Shown here: piece after piece, positions 1-9,600 of the stretch
How the letters are laid out: the number at the start of each line of letters is the position of its first letter
How positions within the stretch are numbered: the stretch's first letter is position 1
Origin: Cyanobacteria bacterium UBA11153
GTDB taxonomy: Bacteria > Cyanobacteriota > Cyanobacteriia > Cyanobacteriales > Coleofasciculaceae
Direction of reading: 5' to 3'
DNA length: 19,662 bases
Assembly: GCA_003511885.1 (NCBI GenBank)
Contig: DOIX01000202.1
Coordinates: forward strand, 1 to 19,662
Position numbers and translations under genes: made by a program
Notes under the pieces: generated by a model
Told to the model about the DNA's origin: nothing
Database searches by the model: none
What the model saw: the letters and a program-made list of their open reading frames with translations, nothing else

Positions 1-50
1 CAACTCATTTAGGATTGCTATAGGCACTAAAGTGCCTACTACGAACAATA

Positions 51-1004
51 TCAATTTGTAGCGAGAGTAATTTGCTGGTACGCAGTTTCCAGATTACTCT
101 GATATAATCCCTGAAACTTATACTCTTTGTAAGCTGCGGGCACTTGGGCAAAACGGGCTAAAACTTGTTCTTTTGTCAGGGATTCTTTTTTCCAAGTTAG
201 CGCTAATTTTTCTAAATCTTGAAAATAGCGACTTAAGCTTTGTAATCCCTGACGGTTTGTCACTGCACCATGTCCCGGCAATATCGTAGCATCGGGATAA
301 GTAGTAATTAATTCAGCTAAACTAGCTTGCCATTGTTTAATATTCCCATCGGCAATATAGGGAATCCGTTGATGGAACAAAATATCGCCAGTAAAGAGAA
401 CTTTAGCATCAGGGACATAAGCCACTAAATCCGTACCGCCAGAATGTCCTTCCACCTTATGTAATTGTATTTCGCGATCGCCAAGCCAAATACTGCTATC
501 GCTATTAAGAACCAGAGTAGGTGGAGTAGGATTGGGGTCCCGTTCTTGGTTACGATCTAGCATAAATTCACGGATTGGGCTTCTGCCAATAATTGATATA
601 CCCCTCGCTTTCGCAGCAGGATTACCTCCAGTATGATCGAAGTGATAATGAGTATTCAAGACATAACTAATTGGTTTATCAGTTAGTTTTTTGACAGTAG
701 CAAACATTAACTCTGCCAATGGCGTATTCTGAAAAGGATCGATAACTAAAACGCTATCCGTACCAATCGCAATCCCCCCATTACAAATTGCGACATTGGG
801 ATCTTGAGGTGGAAAATCAGTACTGGCAATTAATCCATATACTCCAGAGCCTAACTCCTTTAGGGTTAATCCTGCGGTTTGAAGTGTCAGTTTCGGTGCT
901 GGGGATGATGACTGTGCGTGGGTATAATTGTGGTAGCCAATGACCGCCACAAACGTCACCAGCGTTGCTAATAATAAAATTATCCATTGCTGCAATCGTT
1001 TCAT
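51..1004 (-). CDS. Exported metallo-beta-lactamase-fold hydrolase
   Basis: Zinc-dependent hydrolase of the metallo-beta-lactamase superfamily, about 317 residues. The N-terminus starts MKRLQQW and continues into a hydrophobic stretch (LLLATLVTFVAVIGY) ending near THAQS, so the protein is probably exported or membrane-anchored. Metal-binding motifs are visible in order: THYHFDHTGG (HxHxDH), a downstream GHSGGT histidine, LFTGD aspartate and LPGHG histidine, so the active site looks complete. I place the start at 1004 rather than at the upstream in-frame ATGs at 1043 and 1010 because an AGGAG (1013-1017 on the complement) lies about 8 bases before it. The substrate cannot be read from the sequence; the superfamily includes lactamases, glyoxalase II-like and quinoprotein-associated hydrolases. 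It stands alone, with repeats on its 5' side. Confidence 0.88.
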   Translation of the reverse strand: MKRLQQWIILLLATLVTFVAVIGYHNYTHAQSSSPAPKLTLQTAGLTLKELGSGVYGLIASTDFPPQDPNVAICNGGIAIGTDSVLVIDPFQNTPLAELMFATVKKLTDKPISYVLNTHYHFDHTGGNPAAKARGISIIGRSPIREFMLDRNQERDPNPTPPTLVLNSDSSIWLGDREIQLHKVEGHSGGTDLVAYVPDAKVLFTGDILFHQRIPYIADGNIKQWQASLAELITTYPDATILPGHGAVTNRQGLQSLSRYFQDLEKLALTWKKESLTKEQVLARFAQVPAAYKEYKFQGLYQSNLETAYQQITLATN

Positions 1005-1012
1005 TGCCATTA

Positions 1013-1017
1013 CTCCT
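1013..1017 (-). promoter_or_regulatory. Shine-Dalgarno site AGGAG of the MBL-fold gene
   Basis: On the complementary strand AGGAG is followed by 8 bases and then the ATG at 1004. It is too close to the ATG at 1010 to serve it well. This decides the start in favour of the MKRLQQW form. Most other genes here have no clear Shine-Dalgarno sequence. Confidence 0.55.
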
Positions 1018-1180
1018 GTCTTACTTTCAGTAGTTTTGACCATAGATTCTGGAATCTATATCACTAATTTACACTGGAAGGAATTGTTTTTCTCTAATAT
1101 GCGATAGTACTTTGATCCTTGGCGATCCCTGCGGTTCTTGGAAAGTATGGCGTTTCAAAGAAAAGCGATGTCACCGGACA

Positions 1181-1281
1181 TGATAAGCTGTCGCGCATCT
1201 AAATTGGATATTAAATTTGTTGAAAGGGATGTGGGGTGTAGGGTGTGGGGATATACAAATTAAATGCGTAGCAGCTTACCA
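1181..1281. repeat. MITE-like palindromic repeat, family A, copy 1
   Basis: About 101 bases bounded by TGATAAGCTG and an imperfect CAGCTTACCA. The terminal arms can be aligned as an inverted repeat of roughly 28-30 bases. A second copy lies at 14846-14952 in the same orientation and shares long stretches such as GGGGATATACAAATTAAATG. It contains no protein-coding potential I can see. The structure (short, long terminal inverted repeats, dispersed) fits a miniature inverted-repeat element. Confidence 0.75.
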
Positions 1282-1393
1282 AATCCGGGTTAGCTACTCC
1301 CGTTATCTTCAAAAACCCTCTTAGGCAAGAGGCTGGGGGCTGGGGAGAAAAATCATGGAGATGATAACGGGGGTTTTAAAAGCGGATTTGGTA
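1277..1393. repeat. MITE-like palindromic repeat, family B
   Basis: A 117-base imperfect palindrome bounded by TACCAAATCCG (1277-1287) and its exact complement CGGATTTGGTA (1383-1393). An inner perfect pair, CCCGTTATC (1299-1307) and GATAACGGG (1363-1371), continues the stem. The outer TA could be a target duplication. Its left end overlaps the right end of family A copy 1, so one element probably inserted at the edge of the other. Confidence 0.65.
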
Positions 1394-1688
1394 TTACCCC
1401 TCACTCCCAACCACTCTCCCTGAAAAAAAAAATCGCATTTTACATAACTTAACAAACGATCGCTGAAAGCCGCATAACTTCGTTGAAATTATTAAAAATA
1501 ATTGTCAATAATTTACGATATTGCGTCATTTCAGCGATTGTGATAGGATAATCCAAAGGCGAGCTAATAACCTTTTAGAATTTATACAGTCTATTCTACC
1601 CCACTTCAATCTTTTATAATCCACAAAAATCTCTGGGCATCTTTGTGTAAACCTCTGGGTTAAAAAAATTCCCCAAAAAACACCCACC
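1394..1688. other. Gene-free spacer, AT-rich
   Basis: No convincing gene. It contains an A-run, one GATCGC-containing stretch, and near 1630-1670 a degenerate CTCTGGG/CTTTGTG/CTCTGGG pattern ending in an A-run. That resembles the CTTTGCG tandem motif at 17408-17446. It lies downstream of the radical SAM gene on the minus strand, so it may include that transcript's 3' end, but I see no clean terminator hairpin. Confidence 0.4.
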
Positions 1689-3023
1689 TTACGCCCCAAT
1701 ACAAACAGCAATCAATTCCTCAATTCCATTGACAGGAAACAGAGAAACCCCCAATTTACCACTCAATTCCTCCACCGTCATATCATCCAAAAACCGAGTA
1801 TCATCATGCTTCAACATCACCGTCGGTAAAAGTATCCCATCACCCAAATCTTTCCCAGCCAATCCCGACCATAAATCTTGTCCCGTCAATAACCCAGTCA
1901 CAGTTATCTCCTGTCCCCAATAATTACTACGCAAAGCCACCAAATTTACTACCAATCCCGTCACTTCATTTAACTGCTGCACCAAGGGAGCAAAAGCATT
2001 TTCTACAGCATTTCCCACCACCCAAGTCCATTGTCGAGGTATCTCCAAGCGACTGGGTAGCATTTGATTTGCAATATCTTGAAACTCTTGTATAAACTGA
2101 CGAATTGAACCCACCCCATTACCGATTTGTGGATAATCTTCATAATGAGATTCAGGTGGTAAATCCTGCCCAGCAATTAAAAACCACTCATCGGCTAACC
2201 AAGCAAATGTAGAATCAAAATCATGCTGGAATTGTGACTGAAGCACCTGAATTTGTCCAATTACTTCTAATGCTTTTTCTCTAGTAACTGGTATTAATTC
2301 ATCTTCTCGAGGGCGGAAGCGAGTTAACCCGACTGGAACAACTGCAACAGAAGCTACTGTGGGAATTTCACCTTGATGGAATTTAGCTAAATCTAGGATA
2401 GTTTTTTCCAAATAAACTCCATCATTAATTCCTGGACAAACTACAACTTGAGCATGAATTTGTAAACGTCGTTCTTTAAACCATTGTAATTGTTCTAAAA
2501 TTTGTCCAGCGCGATGATTTTTCAGCAAACGGCTGCGGATTTCTGGTTCAGTAGCGTGGACGGAAACATAAAGTGGAGATAAGCGCATTTGTTCGATTCT
2601 ATCCCATTCTTTTTGAGTCAGATTAGTGAGGGTTAAGTAAGAACCATAAAGGAAACTGAGGCGGTAGTCATCATCCTTAAGATATAAACTTTCTCGCTTA
2701 CCGGGAGGTTGTTGATCGATAAAGCAAAAAGGACAGCGATTATTGCACTGGATTAAGCCATCAAATAATGCCGTTTCAAATTCTAATCCTAAGTCATCGT
2801 CATAGTCTTTCTCTATTTCCAGTAAATGGGTTTTCCCTTTGGTATCGATAACTTCTAATTCTAGTATTTCATCAGCACATAAAAACTGATAGTCAATGAG
2901 ATCGCGAGGACGAGTACCATTAATAGAAATAATGGCATCGCCCGGTTCAAATCCTATCTCTGCAGCGATGGAGTTGGGGAATACTTGGGTAATTAAGGCA
3001 GGGCGAATTGAAGTTTCACTCAT
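1689..3023 (-). CDS. PDZ/radical SAM/DUF512 protein (cyanobacterial TIGR03279-type putative FeS oxidoreductase)
   Basis: A 444-residue protein. The N-terminus (about residues 8-70) is PDZ-like, with ITQVFPNSIAAEIGFEPGD and ISINGTRPRD. Next comes CNNRCPFCFIDQ near residue 95, a cysteine cluster of the CxxxCxxC radical SAM type that would bind a 4Fe-4S cluster. The rest matches the DUF512-containing family I know as TIGR03279, found in cyanobacteria and relatives, with NGVGSIRQF, VVGNAVENAF and VTGLLTGQDL segments. The reaction is unknown. The length is normal for the family and all expected blocks are present, so the gene appears intact. The start ATG is preceded by a CCAACTACCAACAACCAACC-like tract instead of a Shine-Dalgarno sequence. 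It is divergent from the giant gene on the other side of a repeat-filled spacer. Confidence 0.9.
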   Translation of the reverse strand: MSETSIRPALITQVFPNSIAAEIGFEPGDAIISINGTRPRDLIDYQFLCADEILELEVIDTKGKTHLLEIEKDYDDDLGLEFETALFDGLIQCNNRCPFCFIDQQPPGKRESLYLKDDDYRLSFLYGSYLTLTNLTQKEWDRIEQMRLSPLYVSVHATEPEIRSRLLKNHRAGQILEQLQWFKERRLQIHAQVVVCPGINDGVYLEKTILDLAKFHQGEIPTVASVAVVPVGLTRFRPREDELIPVTREKALEVIGQIQVLQSQFQHDFDSTFAWLADEWFLIAGQDLPPESHYEDYPQIGNGVGSIRQFIQEFQDIANQMLPSRLEIPRQWTWVVGNAVENAFAPLVQQLNEVTGLVVNLVALRSNYWGQEITVTGLLTGQDLWSGLAGKDLGDGILLPTVMLKHDDTRFLDDMTVEELSGKLGVSLFPVNGIEELIAVCIGA

Positions 3024-3048
3024 GGTTGGTTGTTGGTAGTTGGTTGTT

Positions 3049-3150
3049 ATACCAATTTCTAAAATAGCGCTACAGATTCACCCCCCCAACCCCCCTTACT
3101 AAGGGGGGAGCCAGAATCGCATCTGTAGCAGATCTTTAGGAAATTGGTAT
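3049..3150. repeat. MITE-like palindromic repeat, family C, with internal G/C-run element
   Basis: A 102-base palindrome bounded by ATACCAATTTC (3049-3059) and GAAATTGGTAT (3140-3150), a perfect 11-base inverted pair. The stem continues imperfectly through CTACAGAT and ATCTGTAG. The centre holds CCCCCAACCCCCCTTACTAA followed by a G-run (about 3080-3109). The same core recurs inverted at 4474-4502, inside the giant gene. Confidence 0.7.
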
Positions 3151-3156
3151 TAATGC

Positions 3157-3326
3157 AAGTTGCTAGTTACAAATATTGACGGTTAGATCCCCCCTAGCCC
3201 CCCTTAGTAAGGGGGGAACTTTCCTTCAAAGTCTCCCTTAAAAAGGAGGAAACTTTTCTTCAAAGTCCCCCTGTGTAAGGGGGATTTAGGGGGATCGAAA
3301 AGATCTAAACTCATAACTAGCAACTT
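3157..3326. repeat. MITE-like palindromic repeat, family D, with nested C/G-run hairpins
   Basis: A 170-base element bounded by AAGTTGCTAGTTA (3157-3169) and TAACTAGCAACTT (3314-3326), a perfect 13-base inverted pair. An inner pair TTAGATC (3183-3189) and GATCTAA (3302-3308) is also perfect. Inside are three hairpin-like C-run/G-run modules, near 3187-3220, 3230-3250 and 3265-3295, separated by similar TTTTCTTCAAAGT-type linkers. It directly follows the family C element. Confidence 0.68.
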
Positions 3327-3608
3327 GGGTTATTAGTTTTTTGCGATCGCCCATTCCCCATTCCCTATTCCTCATGTTTACTGGATCGGATCTAGAATAG
3401 CAAGATATGGCGGGATCGGCTTCGCCGCTGCCGAAGGCGATAGCTTGCGCCCCTGTAAAGTAGATCGCAGATGACAGCGATTGAGCTGTACCTGATTGAG
3501 TACGAAGCAGCAGGAATATCATTCCTATTTTCTCTGGAAGTCATCAAAGAATCTGGGTGTGTCAGACAAAAAACAAAGCGAAACTTAAATTGTTTGCGAT
3601 CGCTAATT
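3327..3608. other. Spacer upstream of the giant gene
   Basis: It contains two GCGATCGC (HIP1) sites (near 3343 and 3597) and a GGCTTCGCCGCTGCCGAAGGC palindrome near 3418-3440, a motif widespread in cyanobacterial spacers. The frame is open from 3471, but the residues encoded between 3471 and 3608 do not look like part of a glycosyltransferase. I see no clear promoter or Shine-Dalgarno sequence. Confidence 0.4.
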
Positions 3609-6600
3609 ATGACTCTGCCAATCTCCATTGTTATCACAACTTATAACCGAGAGCGTTACCTGAGCGCTGCGATTGAAAGCATTCTCGCCCAAACCTGGAC
3701 AGATTTTGAACTGTTAATTTGGGATGATGGCTCGACGGATGCCTCGGTGGAGATTTGCCACGATTATGCGCGAAGGGATAACCGAGTGCGGGTTGTCACC
3801 GCACCACATCAAGGGAGAGTCGCAGCATTAAAAGCTGCAATTGCTGAAACTAATGGTACTTATTTAGGTTGGGTTGATAGCGATGATTTGTTAGCGCCAA
3901 CAGCTTTAGCAGAAACTGTCGCGATTCTGGAGACTGAACCTGATGTGGGTTTAGTTTATACTAATTATTACGATATTAATGAAACTGGCGATATTATTGG
4001 TTTCGGATATCGTACCAATGTTCCCTATTCAAAAGAACGACTTCTCACCAACTTAATGACGTTTCATTTTCGTTTGATGCGTCGTTCATTATTCGAGACA
4101 GTGGGAGGAATTGACGAAAAGTTTCAATATGCAGAAGAATACGATCTTTGTCTGAGACTGTCAGAAATTACCCAAGTCAGACACCTGAAAAAGTGGCTCT
4201 ATTATTATCGCTCTAATCCAGATAGTATTTCCTATACCAAACAAACCGAACAGGTTTATTATAGTCATGCGGCAATTGAGGGAGCGTTAAAACGCCGAGG
4301 TTTGAGCGAGCGCTTTGGGGTAATGATACAAACCTACAAAATAGGAGCTAACCTGCTCTATTTGTTTTCCTGGAAGCTTAAACGTTGTCTCTTAACATCC
4401 TACGCTTTAGCTTTTTTAACACCACAAAACCCCTCTCCAATCTCCCCCTTGACTATCGCCCCCCTGACTATCGCCCCCCTGACTAAGGGGGGTTGGGGGG
4501 GTATTTTCCCAATAACAGAAAAAACTACCTCAATTCTCAAAACGGCTAGCTTATCATTAGCCGCAATATCTTTAGCGACAAATATCGGGATAAAACCTGC
4601 ACAATCTCAGTCTATTATTCCTGCCGTTGATGGTACAGGTACGACTGTTACTATCAACGGCAATCAATTTAATATTCAAGGTGGGACTCTTTCCGGAGAT
4701 GGAGCAAATTTATTCCAAAGCTTTCAGCAATTTGGACTCTCTAATGGTGAAATTGCCAACTTTCTATCTAATCCCAGTATCCGGAATATTTTAGGAAGGG
4801 TGGTTGGGGGAGATCCTTCTATTATTAATGGTTTAATCCAAGTCACTGGCGGAAATTCTAATTTATTTTTAATGAATCCGGCGGGGATTGTCTTTGGGAG
4901 AAATGCCGAATTAAATGTTCCGGCTTCATTTACCGCTACTACCGCTACAGGGATTGGTTTTCCTGGAGGTTGGTTTAATGCTTTTGGCAGCAATGACTAT
5001 AATAGTTTAGTTGGCAATCCTGATGGGTTTCGGTTTGAGACATTACAACCAGGAGCAATTATTAATCTGGGTAACTTATCCGTATCTCCTGGAGCAAATC
5101 TGTCTTTAACTGGCGGAAGTGTGATTAGTACCGGGACTTTACAAGGAGGTAATATTACTGTCACATCAGTGCCGGGAACGAGTCGGATACGGGTTAATCA
5201 AACAGGACAAATTCTCAGTTTAGAGATTGAAGCACCGCCTAATACTCAATCAATAACACCTCTCAGTTTACCAGAATTACTAACAGGTAGTGGGGTTGAT
5301 AGTAATGCTGGTGTAGCGGTTAATTCAGGAAAAGTAGAATTGGCAAATTCTGGACTTGAAGTACAAGCTGGGGATGTAGCAGTTAATCATCTAAATGGGC
5401 AAACAGCCACCTTATCTGCTGATCGGAATCTGACATTATCAGAAAGCCAGTTAGTGACAACTGGGGATATGAATTTGCTGGCGAAAAATACGGTAAGAGT
5501 GCGAGATAGTGTCGCTAATCCTGTCGTTATTTATGGGGGGAGAAATCTAACGATTCAAGGGAATCAAAGTATTGATATCCTGGCGCTGAATCATCCCGAA
5601 ACTCCGTTTGTTAGTGGTGGTAATCTGAGTTTAATCAGTGATGGAGTTATTTCAGGTGATGCTCATTTTGCCAGTGCGGGGAGTTTTGCCATCCAGAATT
5701 TATCAGGCGCACCGGGCAATTTTATCAGTTTATTCGATCCGATTATTAGTGCTAATGGGGATGTCACTTTTGGGGATTATACGGGTGCTTCGCTGAAAGT
5801 TGAAGCAAAAGGTAGTATTACCACTGGGAGTATTAATATTAATGCGGCAGATGCAGCGATTCCGACGACTGATCCAGATGTGATTAAATATTCTCTGAAT
5901 ACTCAACCGGGATTGGTACTCCGTGCGGGTAGAACAGTATTGGATCATCCACCAAATGTTCCTCAATTTGGTGTCGGTGGAACGGATTTTACGTCTACAG
6001 GAGGAACTTCTTCACCAGGAAATGTTACTATTTTGGGTAATATTAGTGTTGGTGATTTCGGTTATGGTAATATAGTTGGCGGTCCAGTCATTATCGAAGC
6101 TAGCGGTAGTATTCAAACACTTCAAATTGATGCTTTTTCTCTGGTTGGTAATGGGGGAGAAATATCACTTACCGCTGGTAATGGTAATATTAACACAGGA
6201 AATCTGGATTCTCATTCTAATCCTGGGAATGGAGGAGCCATTACTCTCAAAGCTGCTAATGGTAGCATCAGTACAGGTTCTTTACAATCCCAAAATAATA
6301 ATTCTGGAATAGGGCGGGGAGGAGCGATCTCTCTTACTGCTATAAACGGTAGCATCAACACTAACAATTTAAGCTCTTATTCTTATAGCGGAAATGGGGG
6401 AGGAGTCACTCTCAATAGTACCAATGACATTACCGTTACAGGCGTTTTGAACTCCTTCTCTGCTAGCTCTGGTAATACTGGGAGTGGAGGAGCGATCGCT
6501 ATCTCATCTACTCAAGGCAATATTAAAACTCAGGATCTAAACTCATATTCTATTTCTGGGAATGGGGGCGCGATCGCGCTCACGGCAAATAACGGTACTA

Positions 6601-9600
6601 TTAGCACAGGTAATTTAACATCCCTTTCTAATCCTTCCTCTGGTATATCCGGAAATGGAGGAGCGATCGCTCTTCGTGCTGGTAGCGATATCACTATTGC
6701 AGGCACTGTGGATTCATTGTTTAGTGGTGGTAATAGTGCTGGGAGTGGAGGAGCGATTACCATCACAACCACTAATGGCAATATCAGTACAGGTTCTCTC
6801 AATTCCCTCCTTAGTGGTAGTGGGAATGGGGGAGCGATCGCACTTTCTGCTGGTAGTGATATTAATGTTTCAGGTTCTCTCAGCTCCTTACATAGTGGTG
6901 GTGGTAATGGCAATGGGGGAGCGATCGCACTTTCTGCTGGTAGTGATATTAATGTTTCAGGTTCTCTCAGCTCCTTATATAGTGGTGGTGGTAATGGCAA
7001 TGGGGGAGCGATATCTCTAACTGCTGGTAGTGATATTAATGTTACAGGTTATTTACAGTCGCTCTTTAGTGGCGGTGGCAATGGGAATGGAGGTGCGATA
7101 TCTCTAACTGCTGGTAGTGATATTAATGTTTCAGGTTCTCTCAGCTCCTTATATAGTGGTGGTGATAATGGCAATGGGGGAGCGATATCTCTAACTGCTG
7201 GTAGTGATATTAACATTTCCACTGTATACTCGTTTTTTAGTGGTAGCGGCAGCGGTAATGGAGGTGCGATCACACTTTCTGCTGCCAATAATATTAGCAT
7301 CATAGGGGAGTTATACTCCTGGTCTCAGAGTAGTTCCGGAAGTGCTGGCAATGGCGGATTTGTGAACCTTGATGCAGGTAACAGCATCACGATATCCAAC
7401 ATTAACAATTATGACCTCACTGGTTCCTTTAAGTATGCGGATATCAATTTAACCGCAAACGAAATCAACTTCACAGGAGGAGTTGATTCAATTCGAGGTG
7501 ACAACGCCAAACTAACAATTCAAGCCAAAACCCCAAGCCAGGGAATTATCATTGGCGGTACTACAGATAGCGGTACAACTAACTTAGATTTACTCACAAC
7601 TGACTTAGCTGCTATCAAAAATGGCTTTACCTCTATCACCATTGGACAAGCCAACAATACTGGTACAATTACCCTCAATCCCTATAACTTCAACGCTCCA
7701 GTAAATATTGCCGGAGGATCGACTTTAGTTGGTCTTAACCAAAATACCACCTGGACAATTACCGGAACCGATGCAGGTACTATCAGTGGTTTCCCCAATG
7801 GCTTAACCTTCTCCTCCATTGAAAACTTAATTGGCGGCAGTGCTGACGATACCTTTATCTTTAATAATGGTACAAATATTAGCGGCACAATTAATGGTAG
7901 TGGAGGTACAGATATCCTCGATTACTCAAGATACACCTCCCCCATTACCGTTAATCTGGCAAATAATAGCCTCCTGAATATAGAACAGGTAATTGGCGGT
8001 GCTGGGAGTGATACTATAATTGGCGCAAATACCGATAATAGTTGGGTAGTATCTGCAAATAATATCGGAACAATTAACAATATATTCAGCTTTTCCTCTT
8101 TTGAAACCCTAATTGGCGGTACAGCTAAGGATACTTTTCTATTCAATAGTGGCAAACTCGATAATTTTACCGTTGATGCTAATTTAGGTAACGATAGCAT
8201 TACAGTAAATAGTCCCACTAATCTCACAGGTAATGTCTTCCTCAGCACAGGTGCAGATGGTGGAGATATCACTATTAATAATACCCTGGATGGCGGTGCG
8301 AATCTGACACTAGCCGCTGGAAGCGGTAATATTACTTTTAGCGATTCTCTTGGCAATAGTATTCCATTAGGAAAATTGACTATTAATAGCGCCCATAATC
8401 TAATTGGTGGGAACATTACGGCGGCTAGTATCGCCCACAATAATGGAACAGGAACAATTGTTTTAGGGAACCTACAAACCCAAAATGGTTCAGTAAATTT
8501 AGCGACAGCCAACGACATAAGCACAGGTAATATTACCACATCTGGTGGTGAGATTCGCCTTGCTAGTCAAACGGGAAAAATTCAAACAGAAAATCTAGAT
8601 TCATCAGTGGGAAGTGGTCAGATAAATTTAATCAGTGCCAACGACTTAACTACAGGCAATATTACCACATCCGGCGGTGAAATTAACCTGACTAGTCAAA
8701 CCGGAACTATTAATAGCGGTAATCTCAATTCCTCTGGTATCAGTGGCGGTAATATTACTGTTAATGCAGCCATCAGTATTACAGCAGGAGATATTGATGC
8801 CAGCGGTTCGATTGGAGATGGTGGTAACATTATCCTCGACCCCATCAGCGATATTCAAGTTTCCACAATTAATGCTCAAGGTGGTAGCAATGGCAAAGGC
8901 GGCAACGTAGATATTACCACACAAAGATTCTTCCGCGCTACTGGTAGTTTTCTAGATAGTAATGGTACAGAAACCAGTATTTCTACAGCGGGTGGATTAG
9001 GGGGAGGAGATATTACAATTCGCCATGGCGGTAACGGCTTAATTCCTTTTTATGTGGGAGATGCCACCACAAACGGTACAGTTGGGGCAATTAGTAGTGG
9101 ATCAGATAATACAATCTCACCTAACCGATTTTTCTTATTTAATTATACCCAAGATAACATTAAGCTGATTACCGATAGTCTGGATATCCAAGAGCAAAAT
9201 GAAATTAGTCGATCCCTAGAATTACATAATGCTTTACCAGGTACTCTACCCAGTCTTATCCCTAATGTATTTATTAATGTTCCAGATCGAGTCGAAGTGA
9301 TTGTAACAAGGATTGAGGATAATTTCGCTAATCAGTTTAAAACTTATTTAAGTTTAACATCAAATCCTTATATTGGACTCGATAGCAGTAACCAAAACAC
9401 TAATTCCAGAAACAATGAATCTCGAAGAAATACAAATACTAATACAAGCGACAATACAGCTCAGATCAACTCAAATACAAATAGCACAAATAATAGATTA
9501 AACATCGATCAAGTTAATAATAATTCTGAAGAAACTCTCAATAATGCTCGCAAAATACTTAGTAACGCTGAAGCCGCTACAGGAGTTAAACCTGCTTTAA

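Noticed and set aside
1526..1711. 61-residue minus-strand frame
   Set aside because: It overlaps the end of the radical SAM gene in another frame and shows no conserved features.
3471..3608. 46-residue N-terminal extension on the glycosyltransferase
   Set aside because: The residues do not resemble GT2 proteins, which begin close to the [10 protein letters not shown] strand; the ATG at 3609 fits better. Translation from 3471 cannot be fully excluded.
6834..7268. CRISPR array
   Set aside because: The regular 87-base units have no constant-repeat/variable-spacer pattern and stay in one reading frame as variants of a single peptide.
6530..8924. Several minus-strand open frames of 68-205 residues, and plus-strand frames at 6076 and 6655
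   Set aside because: They are low-complexity shadows of the repeat-rich passenger domain (Leu/Pro-rich mirror of Gly/Ser repeats) with no domain features.
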